NCBI RefSeq assembly: GCF_030269445.1
Contig: NZ_BSTJ01000008.1
Location: forward strand, 372,001-436,000
Origin: Actinoallomurus iriomotensis
Lineage (GTDB): Bacteria; Actinomycetota; Actinomycetes; Streptosporangiales; Streptosporangiaceae
Direction: 5' to 3'
DNA: 64,000 nt
The notes below the pieces were generated by a model that searched no databases, was not told the DNA's origin, and worked only from the letters and a program-made list of their open reading frames with translations. The position numbers were made by a program, and so were the translations under genes. Positions 51,300-60,373 of this stretch are shown piece after piece. Every line of letters starts with the position of its first letter. Positions within the stretch are counted from its first letter, which is position 1.

Positions 51300-52444
51300 A
51301 GCACAATCGTGCTCGCCCTCGTAAGAGGACATCTCGGTGGTGGTGGCGGTAGAGCATGGCAAGGGTGCAGGGGCAGGTGGCGCCGCCACGGTGGTAGGGG
51401 GTGGTGTGGTCGGCTCTTCGGCAGCCGGGAAGCGACATCGGCGGTCCCGGTGTCCGACCAGCCGACGCATCGCCGCGGACGGCCGGTAACGGGCGACGCC
51501 GTGCGCGGGGCGCTTCTCGCTGACAAAGCCGTCCCTGGACGCACGGCCGGACGCAGTGCCGGGAGCAGCTCTACGACATCGCGGTGGATGTCGCGAGGCG
51601 GTGCGGCGAGCGTGTTGGTGAGGGTGGTCAGTTCGGTGCGGGCGGTTTCGGCGATGGCGTCGTATACCGCGGTCCAGCCGGGGTCGCCTGTCCTGAGGGT
51701 GGGGCGGTCGGTGGTGTCGGCGGGGGGCTCGCCGGTGACGAACGTGCCGTGTAGGAGTCCGAGGAACACATCCGCGCGGAGTCGGTCGGTGGCGCGGTCG
51801 TCGCCGTCGTGTTCGAGGCCGGTGGCGATCGCGGTGACGCGGCCGTACGCGGCGCCGGCCGCGTCGGCGGGCAGGTCCACACCGCTTAACCGCGCCGTGC
51901 CTTCTGCGGTCTCGACCAACTCCACGGCGCGGTGTGTTTCAGCTTCTTCGCGTCGCCGGTCTGCCGCTTGGGGGTCCAGCCGTTTGATCAGCCGCCGGAT
52001 CTTCGCGCGGATCTGCCCGGTGGTCTGCTCCGGCGCCTTGGGCAGCACCATCTTCTCAACGGTGGAGGCGAGCCTGTCATCGACCTGGTCGATGCCGTGC
52101 CACATCGTCCGAGCCTTGAGGTAGTCGATCCGCCCGGAGGCCAGCGCCGCGAACGTACCCGGCAGCCGCTCGGTCAACTCCGTCGCGAACCGGACCAACC
52201 CATCGGCCGAGGCAGAGGTGAGCGTCAACGCCTCCGCCACCTCGTCGTGCACGTGATCGGCCGCAGAAAGCACCTCCACCACGGCATCACGATCCTCCGC
52301 TTCGGCGAACCGCCGCCGGGCCAGCTCCGCGATCGCCGCCAACTCCACCGCCTGCACCCGCGACGCCAGCTGACGCGCCTCCACCATCACCTCGACCAAC
52401 TCGCGGTCGGACAACTCACCGGGCAAGGACGTCACCATGCGCAT
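51300..52444 (-). pseudogene. DUF222/HNH endonuclease family gene, frameshifted at its 3' part
   Basis: The first about 285 residues read as an intact DUF222 (13E12 repeat) domain from ATG 52444 (SDRELVEVMVEARQLASRV, then FAALASGRIDYLKARTMW). After DVVELLPALRP the HNH part is spread over three frames: RYRPSAAMRRLVGHRDRRCRFP in one, then PGCRRADHTTPYHRGGATCPC and LAMLYRHHHR in another. Compared with family members (CRFPGCRRPATRCDLDHTxPYHRGG), several residues are missing between CRR and ADHT. The nuclease is therefore lost, though a truncated DUF222 protein could still be made. Confidence 0.75.
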
Positions 52445-52688
52445 TCACCCCCCGCACGTCTCCGGCCCTGGACTCGAACACAATATCGAGCCTTTCCAAT
52501 CCACTCCAGTGACATTTCGGGCATTCCAAAAAAGGTTTCGTTGATCTGGGTGCCGGAAATGGAAAACGAGTGAATTGTCTTTTCTCGGCATTGATAGGTC
52601 TCAGATGGCGGATGTGCGGGGATGAATCCGCGTTCACTCCCGCCCTCGGCCACCACCGTGGTCCGAAGGTCGATGAGCGCCAGTTCCG

Positions 52689-55640
52689 CTAGCCGGCGGC
52701 GAGCTTGTCCTGGGTCTGCCAGGAGGTCTGGAGGGCGGCGCCGGATCCGCGGCACCGCCCGACGTTCACGGTCACCGAATCCTCCGTGTGTTTCGTCTTC
52801 GGGCCGAAGCGCGCCTTGGGGCCGTTGTCGAAGGCGCGTACGCGGCCGTCGCGGGAGGACAGGACCGTGCTGATGTAGGTGTTCGCGGCCCCGACGACGT
52901 GCCCGCGGAGCTGGAGGCAGAGGTCCCAGCCGTCCTTGGCGGCGGTGTCGGCCAGGACCGCGGTGCCCGTGTACGCGCCGCGGCAGACCGACACCTTGAG
53001 CAGTGCGGAACCGGCTCGGGTCACGGTGTACGCCCGCTGGTAGTCGCGGCAGCCCTTGGCCGGCTTCTTCGTCGGCTTGGCGATGGGAGCGCCGGACCGG
53101 ACGCCGTTGAGCTGGGGCCGGTGCGTGACCGGCGTCGGTGTGGGCGTGGGAGTGCTCGGCACGGTGACCGCCGTACGGACCGGGGGAGCGGTGGCGGCGT
53201 CGCCGCCGTCCGGCCACAGCGGCACCGCCACGGCGGCACCGGCGACGACCACGGCCGCTCCGGCGAGGAGCGCCCACCCGACCGTCCGCCGCCGCCCGGA
53301 GGCGGACGCGGGTGCGGTGGTGGGCGTGGAGGCGGGGGTCAGCGCCGACCGCGCCGGCGAGGGTACGGACCGCGGCGGGGAGCTCGATGCCGGTGACGTA
53401 CGGGCCGGGCCGGAGCCCGAGGGCGAGGCCACGGCCACCGGCACCGTCGGCGGCGCGCCGGCAGGAGACGACGGCGCGGCGGAACGTGACGGCACCAGTT
53501 CGGAGGATGGCGACTCAGCCGCGGTGGGAGACGACGGCGTCGCGGAGTGCGGGAGCGCGGGTGCGGTGAAAGAGGACGGCGCGCCGGAAGATGATGTCGC
53601 CGGTTTGTTCGGAGACGGCGGCGCGGTGGACGTCGGTGGCGCGGACGCGGGGGGAGACGAGGGCGTACCGGAGTGCGCGAGCGGGGGTGCGGTGGGAGAC
53701 GACGGTGCGGCGGCGTGCGGAAGAGGGGGCGTGTTGGGAGCCGACGGCCCCGTCGGCGACGGCGGTGCGGGAGGAGATGACGGCACGCCGGTAGGTGACG
53801 GCCCTGGTCTGTTGGGGGACGGCGGCGCGGGCGCGGCGGGCGACGACGACGGGGCGGAATGCGAAGGCGCGGACGTGGCGGGAGACGACGGCGCTTCGGA
53901 AGGTGACGGCGCGGATTCGTCGGGGGACGACGGCGCGGCGGGCGTGGCAGCCGCTGGCAGACGTATGGACGCCGCCCATGGGCTCGGTGCCTCCCCGGCC
54001 GGTGGCGCCGCACTGGATGTCCCGGTGGCCGGTCGGGGCATGCCGGGGGTTTCGGCGGCCGTCTCGTCGGCGGCGGCCGGTGGTGGGAAGGCGGGGAACG
54101 CCGGAGGCGGTGATGCCGCCGCGACGACGGGCTGGGGAACGGTGTCCGCGGGGATGGCCGCCTGCGTGGCGGTCGCGGGTGCGGCTGGTCGAGCAGCCGG
54201 GGACGGGACCGGTTGGCCGGGCGGCGGCGCGGCTGGTTGGGCGGTCGCGGGTGCGGCCGGTTCGGCGGCTCGGGGGGCGACTGGCCGGCTGGTCGGGGAC
54301 GCGGCCGGTCGGCCGGCTGAGGACGCGACTGCCTGGCCGGTCGGCGGCGGGACCGGTTGGCCGGTCGGCGGCGCGGCCGGTTCGGTGGCCCGGGGGGCGA
54401 CTGGCTGGCCGGCCGGGGACGCGGCCGGTCGGCCGGCTGAGGACGCGACTGCCTGGCTGGTCGGCGGCGCGACCGGTTGTCCGGTCGAGGACGCGGCGGG
54501 CTCGGCGGCCGGAGGCGCGATCGATTGGTCGGCTGGGGAGGCGGGCGGTTGGGCGGCCGCGCGTGAGGCCGGTTCGGTGACCGGGAGTGGGGCTGGCTGG
54601 CCGGTCGGGGACGCGACTGGCTGGTCGACCAGAGACGCGGGCGGTTGGGTGCCCGCGTGTGAAGCCGGTTCGGTGGCCGGGGGCGCGGCTGGTTCGGCGG
54701 CCGGGGATCCGGTCGGCTGGCCGGGCAGGGAGGCGGCCGGGAGGCGGGCGGCCGGGGTAGGGGTGGCCGGCTTCTGCTCCGGTGGGGCCGCGCCGAAGGC
54801 CGGGGGTGGCATCAGGGGCTCGTCGACGGTGGCCTCGTGGCCGAGTAGGCCGGCCTGGGCCTGTTGGGCGGTCGGACGGCGGGCCGGGTCCTTCGCGAGG
54901 CAGGCGGACACGACCGATCGCAGCGGCTCCGGCAGGGCGGAGACGTCCGGCTCGTCGTGCAGGATGCGTTCCATCACCGCGTGCACGGACTCGTTGCCGA
55001 ACGGCGGGTGGCCCGTCGCGGCGAACAGGATCGTCGAGCCCCACGCGAACATGTCCGCGGGCGGGCCGATCTCGTCGCCCTTGACCTGTTCGGGCGCCAT
55101 GTACGACGGTGTGCCGGCACGGGCGGACTCGTTGTTGCCCGCCGCGCCGAGCGCGCGGGCGATGCCGAAGTCGATGACGCGCGGTCCGTCGGGGCCCAGC
55201 AGGACATTGTGCGGCGTGAAGTCGCGGTGGACGATGCCGGCCCGGTGGATCGCGGCGAGGGCGGTCAGCGTGCCGATGGCCAGGCGTTCGAGCGCGCCGC
55301 CGGTGCGGGGGCCGTCGGCGAGGATGTGGGAGCGCAGCGAGCGTCCCTCGACGTACTCGCTGACGATGTACGGGTGGTCGCCCGCGAGATCTGCGTCGAG
55401 CACTTGCGCGGTGCAGAAGCGTGCGACCTTCTTCGCCGCGGACAGTTCACGTACGAACCGGTCGCGGGCGTTGGGGTCCGCCGCCATCCGTGCGTGCAGT
55501 AGTTTGATCGCCACCTGCTCGCCGGAGGGACTCTCCCCGAGGAAGACGACACCCTGGTTGCCCTCGCCGAGCCGGCGCAGGAGCCGGTGGCCGCCGAGCT
55601 CGGGCGGATCGCCCGGGCGCAGCGGAAGGCCGTCGGCCAT
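52689..55640 (-). CDS. Transmembrane Ser/Thr protein kinase with long Pro/Ala/Ser/Thr linker
   Basis: A 983-residue PknB-like kinase; ATG 55640 has GGGAGG 8 bases upstream. The kinase domain (about 17-275) has GEGNQG (25-30), Lys46 in VAIK, Glu65, the catalytic loop HRDFTPHN (138-145), DFG (157-159) and APE (182-184). The loop Lys of Ser/Thr kinases (HRDxKPxN) is Thr142. A low-complexity linker of about 480 residues follows, with 40-residue repeats, then one membrane helix (about 785-808) and an external domain of about 175 residues with four Cys. The external part may sense a ligand. No partner gene is adjacent. Confidence 0.9.
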   Translation of the reverse strand: MADGLPLRPGDPPELGGHRLLRRLGEGNQGVVFLGESPSGEQVAIKLLHARMAADPNARDRFVRELSAAKKVARFCTAQVLDADLAGDHPYIVSEYVEGRSLRSHILADGPRTGGALERLAIGTLTALAAIHRAGIVHRDFTPHNVLLGPDGPRVIDFGIARALGAAGNNESARAGTPSYMAPEQVKGDEIGPPADMFAWGSTILFAATGHPPFGNESVHAVMERILHDEPDVSALPEPLRSVVSACLAKDPARRPTAQQAQAGLLGHEATVDEPLMPPPAFGAAPPEQKPATPTPAARLPAASLPGQPTGSPAAEPAAPPATEPASHAGTQPPASLVDQPVASPTGQPAPLPVTEPASRAAAQPPASPADQSIAPPAAEPAASSTGQPVAPPTSQAVASSAGRPAASPAGQPVAPRATEPAAPPTGQPVPPPTGQAVASSAGRPAASPTSRPVAPRAAEPAAPATAQPAAPPPGQPVPSPAARPAAPATATQAAIPADTVPQPVVAAASPPPAFPAFPPPAAADETAAETPGMPRPATGTSSAAPPAGEAPSPWAASIRLPAAATPAAPSSPDESAPSPSEAPSSPATSAPSHSAPSSSPAAPAPPSPNRPGPSPTGVPSSPPAPPSPTGPSAPNTPPLPHAAAPSSPTAPPLAHSGTPSSPPASAPPTSTAPPSPNKPATSSSGAPSSFTAPALPHSATPSSPTAAESPSSELVPSRSAAPSSPAGAPPTVPVAVASPSGSGPARTSPASSSPPRSVPSPARSALTPASTPTTAPASASGRRRTVGWALLAGAAVVVAGAAVAVPLWPDGGDAATAPPVRTAVTVPSTPTPTPTPVTHRPQLNGVRSGAPIAKPTKKPAKGCRDYQRAYTVTRAGSALLKVSVCRGAYTGTAVLADTAAKDGWDLCLQLRGHVVGAANTYISTVLSSRDGRVRAFDNGPKARFGPKTKHTEDSVTVNVGRCRGSGAALQTSWQTQDKLAAG
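54241..54480. repeat. Two 120-bp tandem repeats inside the kinase linker
   Basis: 54241-54360 and 54361-54480 are near-identical 120-base units, each encoding a 40-residue Pro/Ala/Ser/Thr segment (GRPAAS, GQPV, EPAAP). The next unit (from 54481) and the preceding one are more diverged. Slippage or unequal exchange here would change linker length in steps of 40 residues without breaking the frame. Confidence 0.75.
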
Positions 55641-55736
55641 GGGTGTGTCCTCCCGGTCAAGCCATCGTCCACAGCGCGTCAAACGATAGCGCCGGATCCG
55701 AGCGCCGATACCGGCATCGTCCGGTCTCGCCGGAGT

Positions 55737-56507
55737 TCAGCTGGTGGCGCGGCCGACGGCGTACTGGAACAGGTTGTCCTGCTGGATGGTCCCGTCGGCG
55801 CGCCGCTGGTTGCCGAAGTTGGTCAGGAACACCTGGTACGCGGCGTCCATGCCGACGACCTCGATCGCGCGGGCCACGTTGGGGGAGGACTGCATCGACT
55901 CCCAGGCGGCGTCGAGCGAGGGGAAGTCGTACCTGCGGGTCACCTCGGCGTAGGCGTACACGTCGAGGCCGGCCTCCACCATCACCTCGCGCAGGTGATA
56001 AAGGTCGCGGACCGGCTGGGAGCCGGGGGAGCCGGCCGGTACGAGGCCGCGTACGGCGTTGATGAACGCGCTCGCCTCGCGGCCGGACCAGTTGTGCCAC
56101 AGCCCGATCACGACCGAGCCGCCGGGCCGGGTGACGCGCGCCAGTTCGGCCACGGCGACGGCCGGGGGCTCGGTGTACTGGATCGCGTCGAAGGCCATGA
56201 CCTGGTCGAAGCAGCCCCGGTCGTAGGGCAGTTCGGCGGCGTCGGCGACGCGGAGGTCGGCGTCGGGCAGCCGCTCGCGCGCGACCTTCAGGAGGTCCAC
56301 CGAGGCGTCCAGGCCGGCCACCTCGGCGCCGCTGCGCGCAGCGAGTTCGAGGGCCGTGCCGTTACCGCAGCCGACGTGCAGCAGGCGCGTCCCCGGTCCG
56401 GGGTCGAGCGCGCCGAGCGAGGCGATGTAGAGAGGGCGGAGCTGCTCCTCGCACACGTCGGTGAAGGCGACGCCGTTCTGCGGATGAACCTGGATGGGAC
56501 CCACCAT
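55737..56507 (-). CDS. SAM-dependent methyltransferase
   Basis: A 256-residue class I methyltransferase with motif I LLHVGCGNGTALELAA, the strand-2 acidic end VAGLDASVDLL, and motif IV/V (DQVMAFDAIQYT, RVTRPGGSVVIGLW). ATG 56507 has GGAGGACG upstream. A helical C-terminal lid (VFLTNFGNQRRADG) would cover the substrate. It lies 96 bases upstream of, and on the same strand as, the kinase gene and is divergent from the LAL regulator. Substrate unknown. Confidence 0.88.
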   Translation of the reverse strand: MVGPIQVHPQNGVAFTDVCEEQLRPLYIASLGALDPGPGTRLLHVGCGNGTALELAARSGAEVAGLDASVDLLKVARERLPDADLRVADAAELPYDRGCFDQVMAFDAIQYTEPPAVAVAELARVTRPGGSVVIGLWHNWSGREASAFINAVRGLVPAGSPGSQPVRDLYHLREVMVEAGLDVYAYAEVTRRYDFPSLDAAWESMQSSPNVARAIEVVGMDAAYQVFLTNFGNQRRADGTIQQDNLFQYAVGRATS

Positions 56508-56635
56508 CGCGTCCTCCGGGTAGACGTTCGTTCAACTACATGATCACTTCGCGCCGGACAGCGGTGCATCCGCATATTTACCTATTTGCTGACTTTGTTC
56601 ACCGCATTCGCCGTACGTGATCCATACTCCTTGGT

Positions 56636-59485
56636 GTGGCCCGGCGAGTCTCGTGCCCTACCCTCATCGGCCGTACCGCGGAGCTGGCCCGGCTCGACGC
56701 CGCGCTGGCTCAGGCGCGGGACGGCTCTTCCGTGCTGCTCTTCGTCTCCGGCGACGCCGGCATCGGCAAGTCCCGGCTGGTGGAGACGTTCACCGCGCGG
56801 GCCAGGGAGAACGACGCGATCGTCTTCTCCGGCGCCTGCCTGGACCTGGCCGAGGGCGCCGCGCCGTACGCGCCCTTCGTCGCCGCCCTGCGGCCGCTGG
56901 CCGACGAGCTGAGCGGCGACGAGCTCGCCCACGTCCTCGGCGAGGCGCGGCAGGAGCTCGGCGCGCTGCTGCCCGAGCTGTGCGGAAGCCCGACGAGCCG
57001 GCGCGACCGGACCGAGCGCGGACGCCTGTACGAGCTGGCGCTCGGGCTGTTCCGGCGCATGGCCGCGCTGCGCCCGGCCGTCCTCGTCCTGGAGGACCTG
57101 CACTGGACCGACCCGGCCTCGGCCGACCTGCTGGCGATGCTCGGCGCCAACCTCCGCCACGCGGGCCTGGTGATCATCGGTACGTACCGGAGCGACGAGG
57201 TTCCCCGCGACCACCCGCTGCACAACATCGTGCTGGAGCTGGAACGCTCCGGCCGCGCCGAGCGCGTCGAGCTGACCGGCCTGTCCGTCGATGAGGTGAC
57301 CGCCCAGGTCACCGGCATCCTCGGCACCGAGCCCGCGACGCGTCAGACCCGGTCCCTGTTCGACCGGTCGGACGGCAACCCCTTCTTCGTCGAGGAACTG
57401 CTCGCCGCCGGGCCGACGAGCACGGGGCTGACCGCCAGCCTGCGCGACGTGCTGCTGACCCGCGTCGAACGGCTCGCGCCCGCGACGAAGCAGGTCCTGC
57501 GCGCGGTCGCGATCATCGGTCGCGGCGGGGACGAGGAACTGATCGGCACCGTCACCGAGCTGCCCGCGGGCGAACTGGAGGCCGCACTGCAGGAGGCCGT
57601 CTCGCACCGGCTCCTGGTCGTCACGGGTGACGGATACGACGTCCGGCACGCCCTGCTGCGCGAGGCGCTCCAGGCCGACCTGCTGCCCGGCCGGCGCAAC
57701 CGGCTGCACCTGGCGGTCGCCGAGGCCCTCGCGGACAAGAACGTGCCGGCCGAGTCGGCACGCCACTGGCACGCGGCGGGGCACCGGCCACAGGCCCTCG
57801 CCGGCTTCGTCGCCGCGGCGGTCGACGCGCAGACGTCGAACGCCTGGGCCGTCGCGCTCGCGCACTACGAGCGCGCGCTGCGGCTGTGGCCGGATGTGGC
57901 CGACGCGGAGAGCCGCTGCGGCCTCGATCACGCGGAGTTGCAGCGGTGCGCCGCCGAGGTCGCGATGGCCGAGGGCGAGATCGACCGCGCCCTCCATCTC
58001 ACCGAGGCGTCGATGGCCGAACTGGACGCGGGCGCCGAACCGCTGCGCGCGGCCGCCCTGCGCATCCTCGCCGGCCGGATCCACTGGGTGGCCGGGGACG
58101 TCGCCGCCGCCTGCCGCTCCTACGACGAGGCGGTCGCGCTGCTGCCCGCCGAGGCCTCCACGCGCGAGCGCGCCCAGGTCCGCGCCCTCCAGGGGCACGC
58201 CTTCATGCTCCAGAACCGGTACACGGACGCCGCCGCCTGCTGCCGGGAGGCCATCGCCGTGGCCGTCGCCGTGGGCGCGCCCGACCTGGAGGTCCACGCC
58301 CGCAACACCCTGGGTGTCGCGCTCGCCATGCTCGGCGAGGCGCCGCAGGGTCTGGAGGAGCTTGCCGCCGCGCTGCGGCTCGCCAAGTCGCGCGGCGACA
58401 CCTGGGAGCTGGGCCGCACCTACGTCAACTTCTCCGACGCGCTGCTGTGGGCGGGCCGCTGGGCGGAGGCCGCCGAGGTCGGCATGGAGGGCGTGCACGT
58501 CTGCCGCGGCCTCGGCTACGGCCGTACGACCTGCATGTGCGCGGCGGGCAACACGCTGGGCGCCCTGGTGCGGCTCGGCCGCTGGCCGGACGCGGACCGG
58601 CTCGTCGACGAGGTCAGCGACATCGACGCGCCGCCCGGACAGAGGTGGGGCGTCACCCTGGCGATGACCGAGCTCGCGCTGCGCCGCGGCGACGTCCAGG
58701 GCGCCCGCGCGCGGTTGTCTTCGGTCGAGGAGATCGCCGCACGGTCGCAGAACAGGGAGCTGGTCACCTCGTTCCACGTCTGCGCCGCCTGGCTGGCGAC
58801 CGCCGAGGGCGACAACGAGGCGTGCCGCGAACGCGTACGGGTCGGCCTGGACCTGATCCGCGGCTCGGAGTACCTGCGGCTCGGTCCCGAGCTCTGCGCG
58901 ATCGGCCTGGCCGCCGAGGCGTCGCTCGGCGGCGACCCCGGCCCGCTCCTCAAGGAGTGCCGGGAGTTCCTCGCCGGCATGATCGCGTGCCCGGAGCCGG
59001 AGGCGTACGGCCGCACCGCCGAGGCGGAGTCGACGCGACTCACGACGCCCGACCCGCTCGCGTGGGCGGACGCGCGGGCCGCGTGGGAGGACCTCGGCGA
59101 GCCGTACCATGCGGCGTACTGCCGGTTCCGCGGAGCCGAGGCGCTCCTCGCGACGAAGGGCTCACGCGAGGAGGCCGCGACACTGCTCCGCGCGGCCCAC
59201 GAGACGGTCGTGGCGCTGGGCGCGGACAGCCTGCGGAGGAAGATCGAGGACCTGTCCCGCCGGGGACGCCTGGAGCTGGTACGGGCGGGCGAGACGGTGC
59301 CGGGGCTGACCGCGCGCGAGGGGGAGATCCTCGCCCTGCTCAGCGACGGCCGGACCAACCGGCAGATCGCCGAGGCGCTGTTCATCAGCGAACGCACGGT
59401 CGGCGTGCACGTCTCGCGGATCCTGCACAAGCTCGGCGTGCCCAACCGCGGCGCCGCCGCGCACCTGTTCAGAGTCTCGGAGTGA
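56636..59485 (+). CDS. LuxR-family large ATP-binding regulator (LAL)
   Basis: A 949-residue regulator. Residues 10-200 are an AAA/STAND ATPase (Walker A GDAGIGKS at 39-46, Walker B LVLEDLHWTD near 150-158). About 330-880 are TPR-like helical repeats, and 890-948 is a LuxR helix-turn-helix (LTAREGEILALLSDGRTNRQIAEALFISERTVGVHV marks about 893-928). LAL proteins activate sugar-use or antibiotic clusters in actinomycetes. GTG 56636 has no ribosome site and lies about 10 bases after a CATACT-like -10, so the mRNA may be leaderless. The target genes are not evident. Confidence 0.92.
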   Translation: MARRVSCPTLIGRTAELARLDAALAQARDGSSVLLFVSGDAGIGKSRLVETFTARARENDAIVFSGACLDLAEGAAPYAPFVAALRPLADELSGDELAHVLGEARQELGALLPELCGSPTSRRDRTERGRLYELALGLFRRMAALRPAVLVLEDLHWTDPASADLLAMLGANLRHAGLVIIGTYRSDEVPRDHPLHNIVLELERSGRAERVELTGLSVDEVTAQVTGILGTEPATRQTRSLFDRSDGNPFFVEELLAAGPTSTGLTASLRDVLLTRVERLAPATKQVLRAVAIIGRGGDEELIGTVTELPAGELEAALQEAVSHRLLVVTGDGYDVRHALLREALQADLLPGRRNRLHLAVAEALADKNVPAESARHWHAAGHRPQALAGFVAAAVDAQTSNAWAVALAHYERALRLWPDVADAESRCGLDHAELQRCAAEVAMAEGEIDRALHLTEASMAELDAGAEPLRAAALRILAGRIHWVAGDVAAACRSYDEAVALLPAEASTRERAQVRALQGHAFMLQNRYTDAAACCREAIAVAVAVGAPDLEVHARNTLGVALAMLGEAPQGLEELAAALRLAKSRGDTWELGRTYVNFSDALLWAGRWAEAAEVGMEGVHVCRGLGYGRTTCMCAAGNTLGALVRLGRWPDADRLVDEVSDIDAPPGQRWGVTLAMTELALRRGDVQGARARLSSVEEIAARSQNRELVTSFHVCAAWLATAEGDNEACRERVRVGLDLIRGSEYLRLGPELCAIGLAAEASLGGDPGPLLKECREFLAGMIACPEPEAYGRTAEAESTRLTTPDPLAWADARAAWEDLGEPYHAAYCRFRGAEALLATKGSREEAATLLRAAHETVVALGADSLRRKIEDLSRRGRLELVRAGETVPGLTAREGEILALLSDGRTNRQIAEALFISERTVGVHVSRILHKLGVPNRGAAAHLFRVSE

Positions 59486-59837
59486 ACGAGTCGCCGCGCA
59501 GGGCGCGATCGACCAGCTCGACGCCCTCGGCGATCGCCACGAGCCGGGTGCCCTCGCGCCGGTAGATGTCGAGTACGGCCTCCACACCGTGCGGCGGGAT
59601 GACGCCGGACAGCTCCGTACGGGCCGTGCGGAACCCCAGCCGGGCCGCCTCGACGCTCGCGGACACGTGCTGCCGGGCCATCCGCGCGAGAACCACGGGG
59701 TAGCGGCGCAGCACGCCGTAACGGCGGTATTCGGCCGGCACGAACTCCAGGAGCCAGGCCACCGCGGTCTCCTCGAACCTCTCGGTGCCGGGGGGATGCA
59801 CACCGGCAGGCCAGCCGGGCGGAACGTAGGCGTTCAC
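59469..59837 (-). CDS. Small conserved-looking hypothetical protein
   Basis: A 122-residue soluble protein with no recognised family. It has a Pro/Gly-rich N-terminus (YVPPGWPAGVHPPG), then helices with RRYGVLRRYPVVLARMARQHV, and a C-terminal segment VEAVLDIYRREGTRLVAI. It ends inside the 3' end of the LAL gene, so the two convergent genes overlap by 17 bases. The composition is protein-like and the frame shows the high third-position GC of neighbours, so it is probably real. Confidence 0.65.
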   Translation of the reverse strand: MNAYVPPGWPAGVHPPGTERFEETAVAWLLEFVPAEYRRYGVLRRYPVVLARMARQHVSASVEAARLGFRTARTELSGVIPPHGVEAVLDIYRREGTRLVAIAEGVELVDRALRGDSFTPRL

Positions 59838-59888
59838 AGGGATCAGACTACGACGTGTTCGAACATCTGTTCTAGCGTCGGGATGAGC

Positions 59889-60254
59889 TCAGTCCTCGTC
59901 CTCATCCGGCCGGTCGGGTTCGTCCGGCTCGCGCCGCTTGGTGATCCGGATCGTGCCCGAGTCGAGGTCGTCCCGTCCCCGGCCGCCGGCCTCGGTGTGC
60001 AGCTCGTGGCGGCGGGTCTTCTCCTTCTCCTGCTCCTCGAGCTGGATCTGCTTTCCGGAGCCACCGAACGCGGCCTGCAGATCGGCGAACATGCCCGGTC
60101 CGAAACCGGCACCCGACTCGGAGTCACCGCGGATCGCCGACATCAGCCCGCCCCCGCCCGTGCCCTCCTTCGGCCAGTCGATGACCTCGGGTGGGGGAGG
60201 CGAGGCCGTACGCTTGCGCGGGCGCCTGCGACGCCGCCGGAACGGTGATCTCAC
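59889..60254 (-). CDS. DUF6191-like small protein
   Basis: A 121-residue hydrophilic protein. The basic N-terminus (MRSPFRRRRRRPRKR) is followed by a GPGMFADLQAAFGGSGKQIQLEEQ segment and an ending with R-H-E-L and D-L-D-S-G-T-I-R-I, which matches the DUF6191 pattern (short helix, ELxxxLxGSK, then an RxxLDSGxxxI end). The family is actinobacterial with no known role. The gene is divergent from the Nif3 operon. Confidence 0.65.
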   Translation of the reverse strand: MRSPFRRRRRRPRKRTASPPPPEVIDWPKEGTGGGGLMSAIRGDSESGAGFGPGMFADLQAAFGGSGKQIQLEEQEKEKTRRHELHTEAGGRGRDDLDSGTIRITKRREPDEPDRPDEDED

Positions 60255-60373
60255 GCATCCTCCAACGTTCTGCCGATCCCCAGGATTCCTCGAGACTGCG
60301 AGCGAGTCTCTTACGAGGACCCGCCCGAATGGTATGCGCCCTCGCGGTGATCTCGGACGGTAACCTGCGGAGC

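Noticed and set aside
53056-55689. 877-codon plus-strand frame opposite the kinase
   Set aside because: Gly/Ala/Val-rich reverse reading of the Pro/Ala linker and kinase domain; no start signal.
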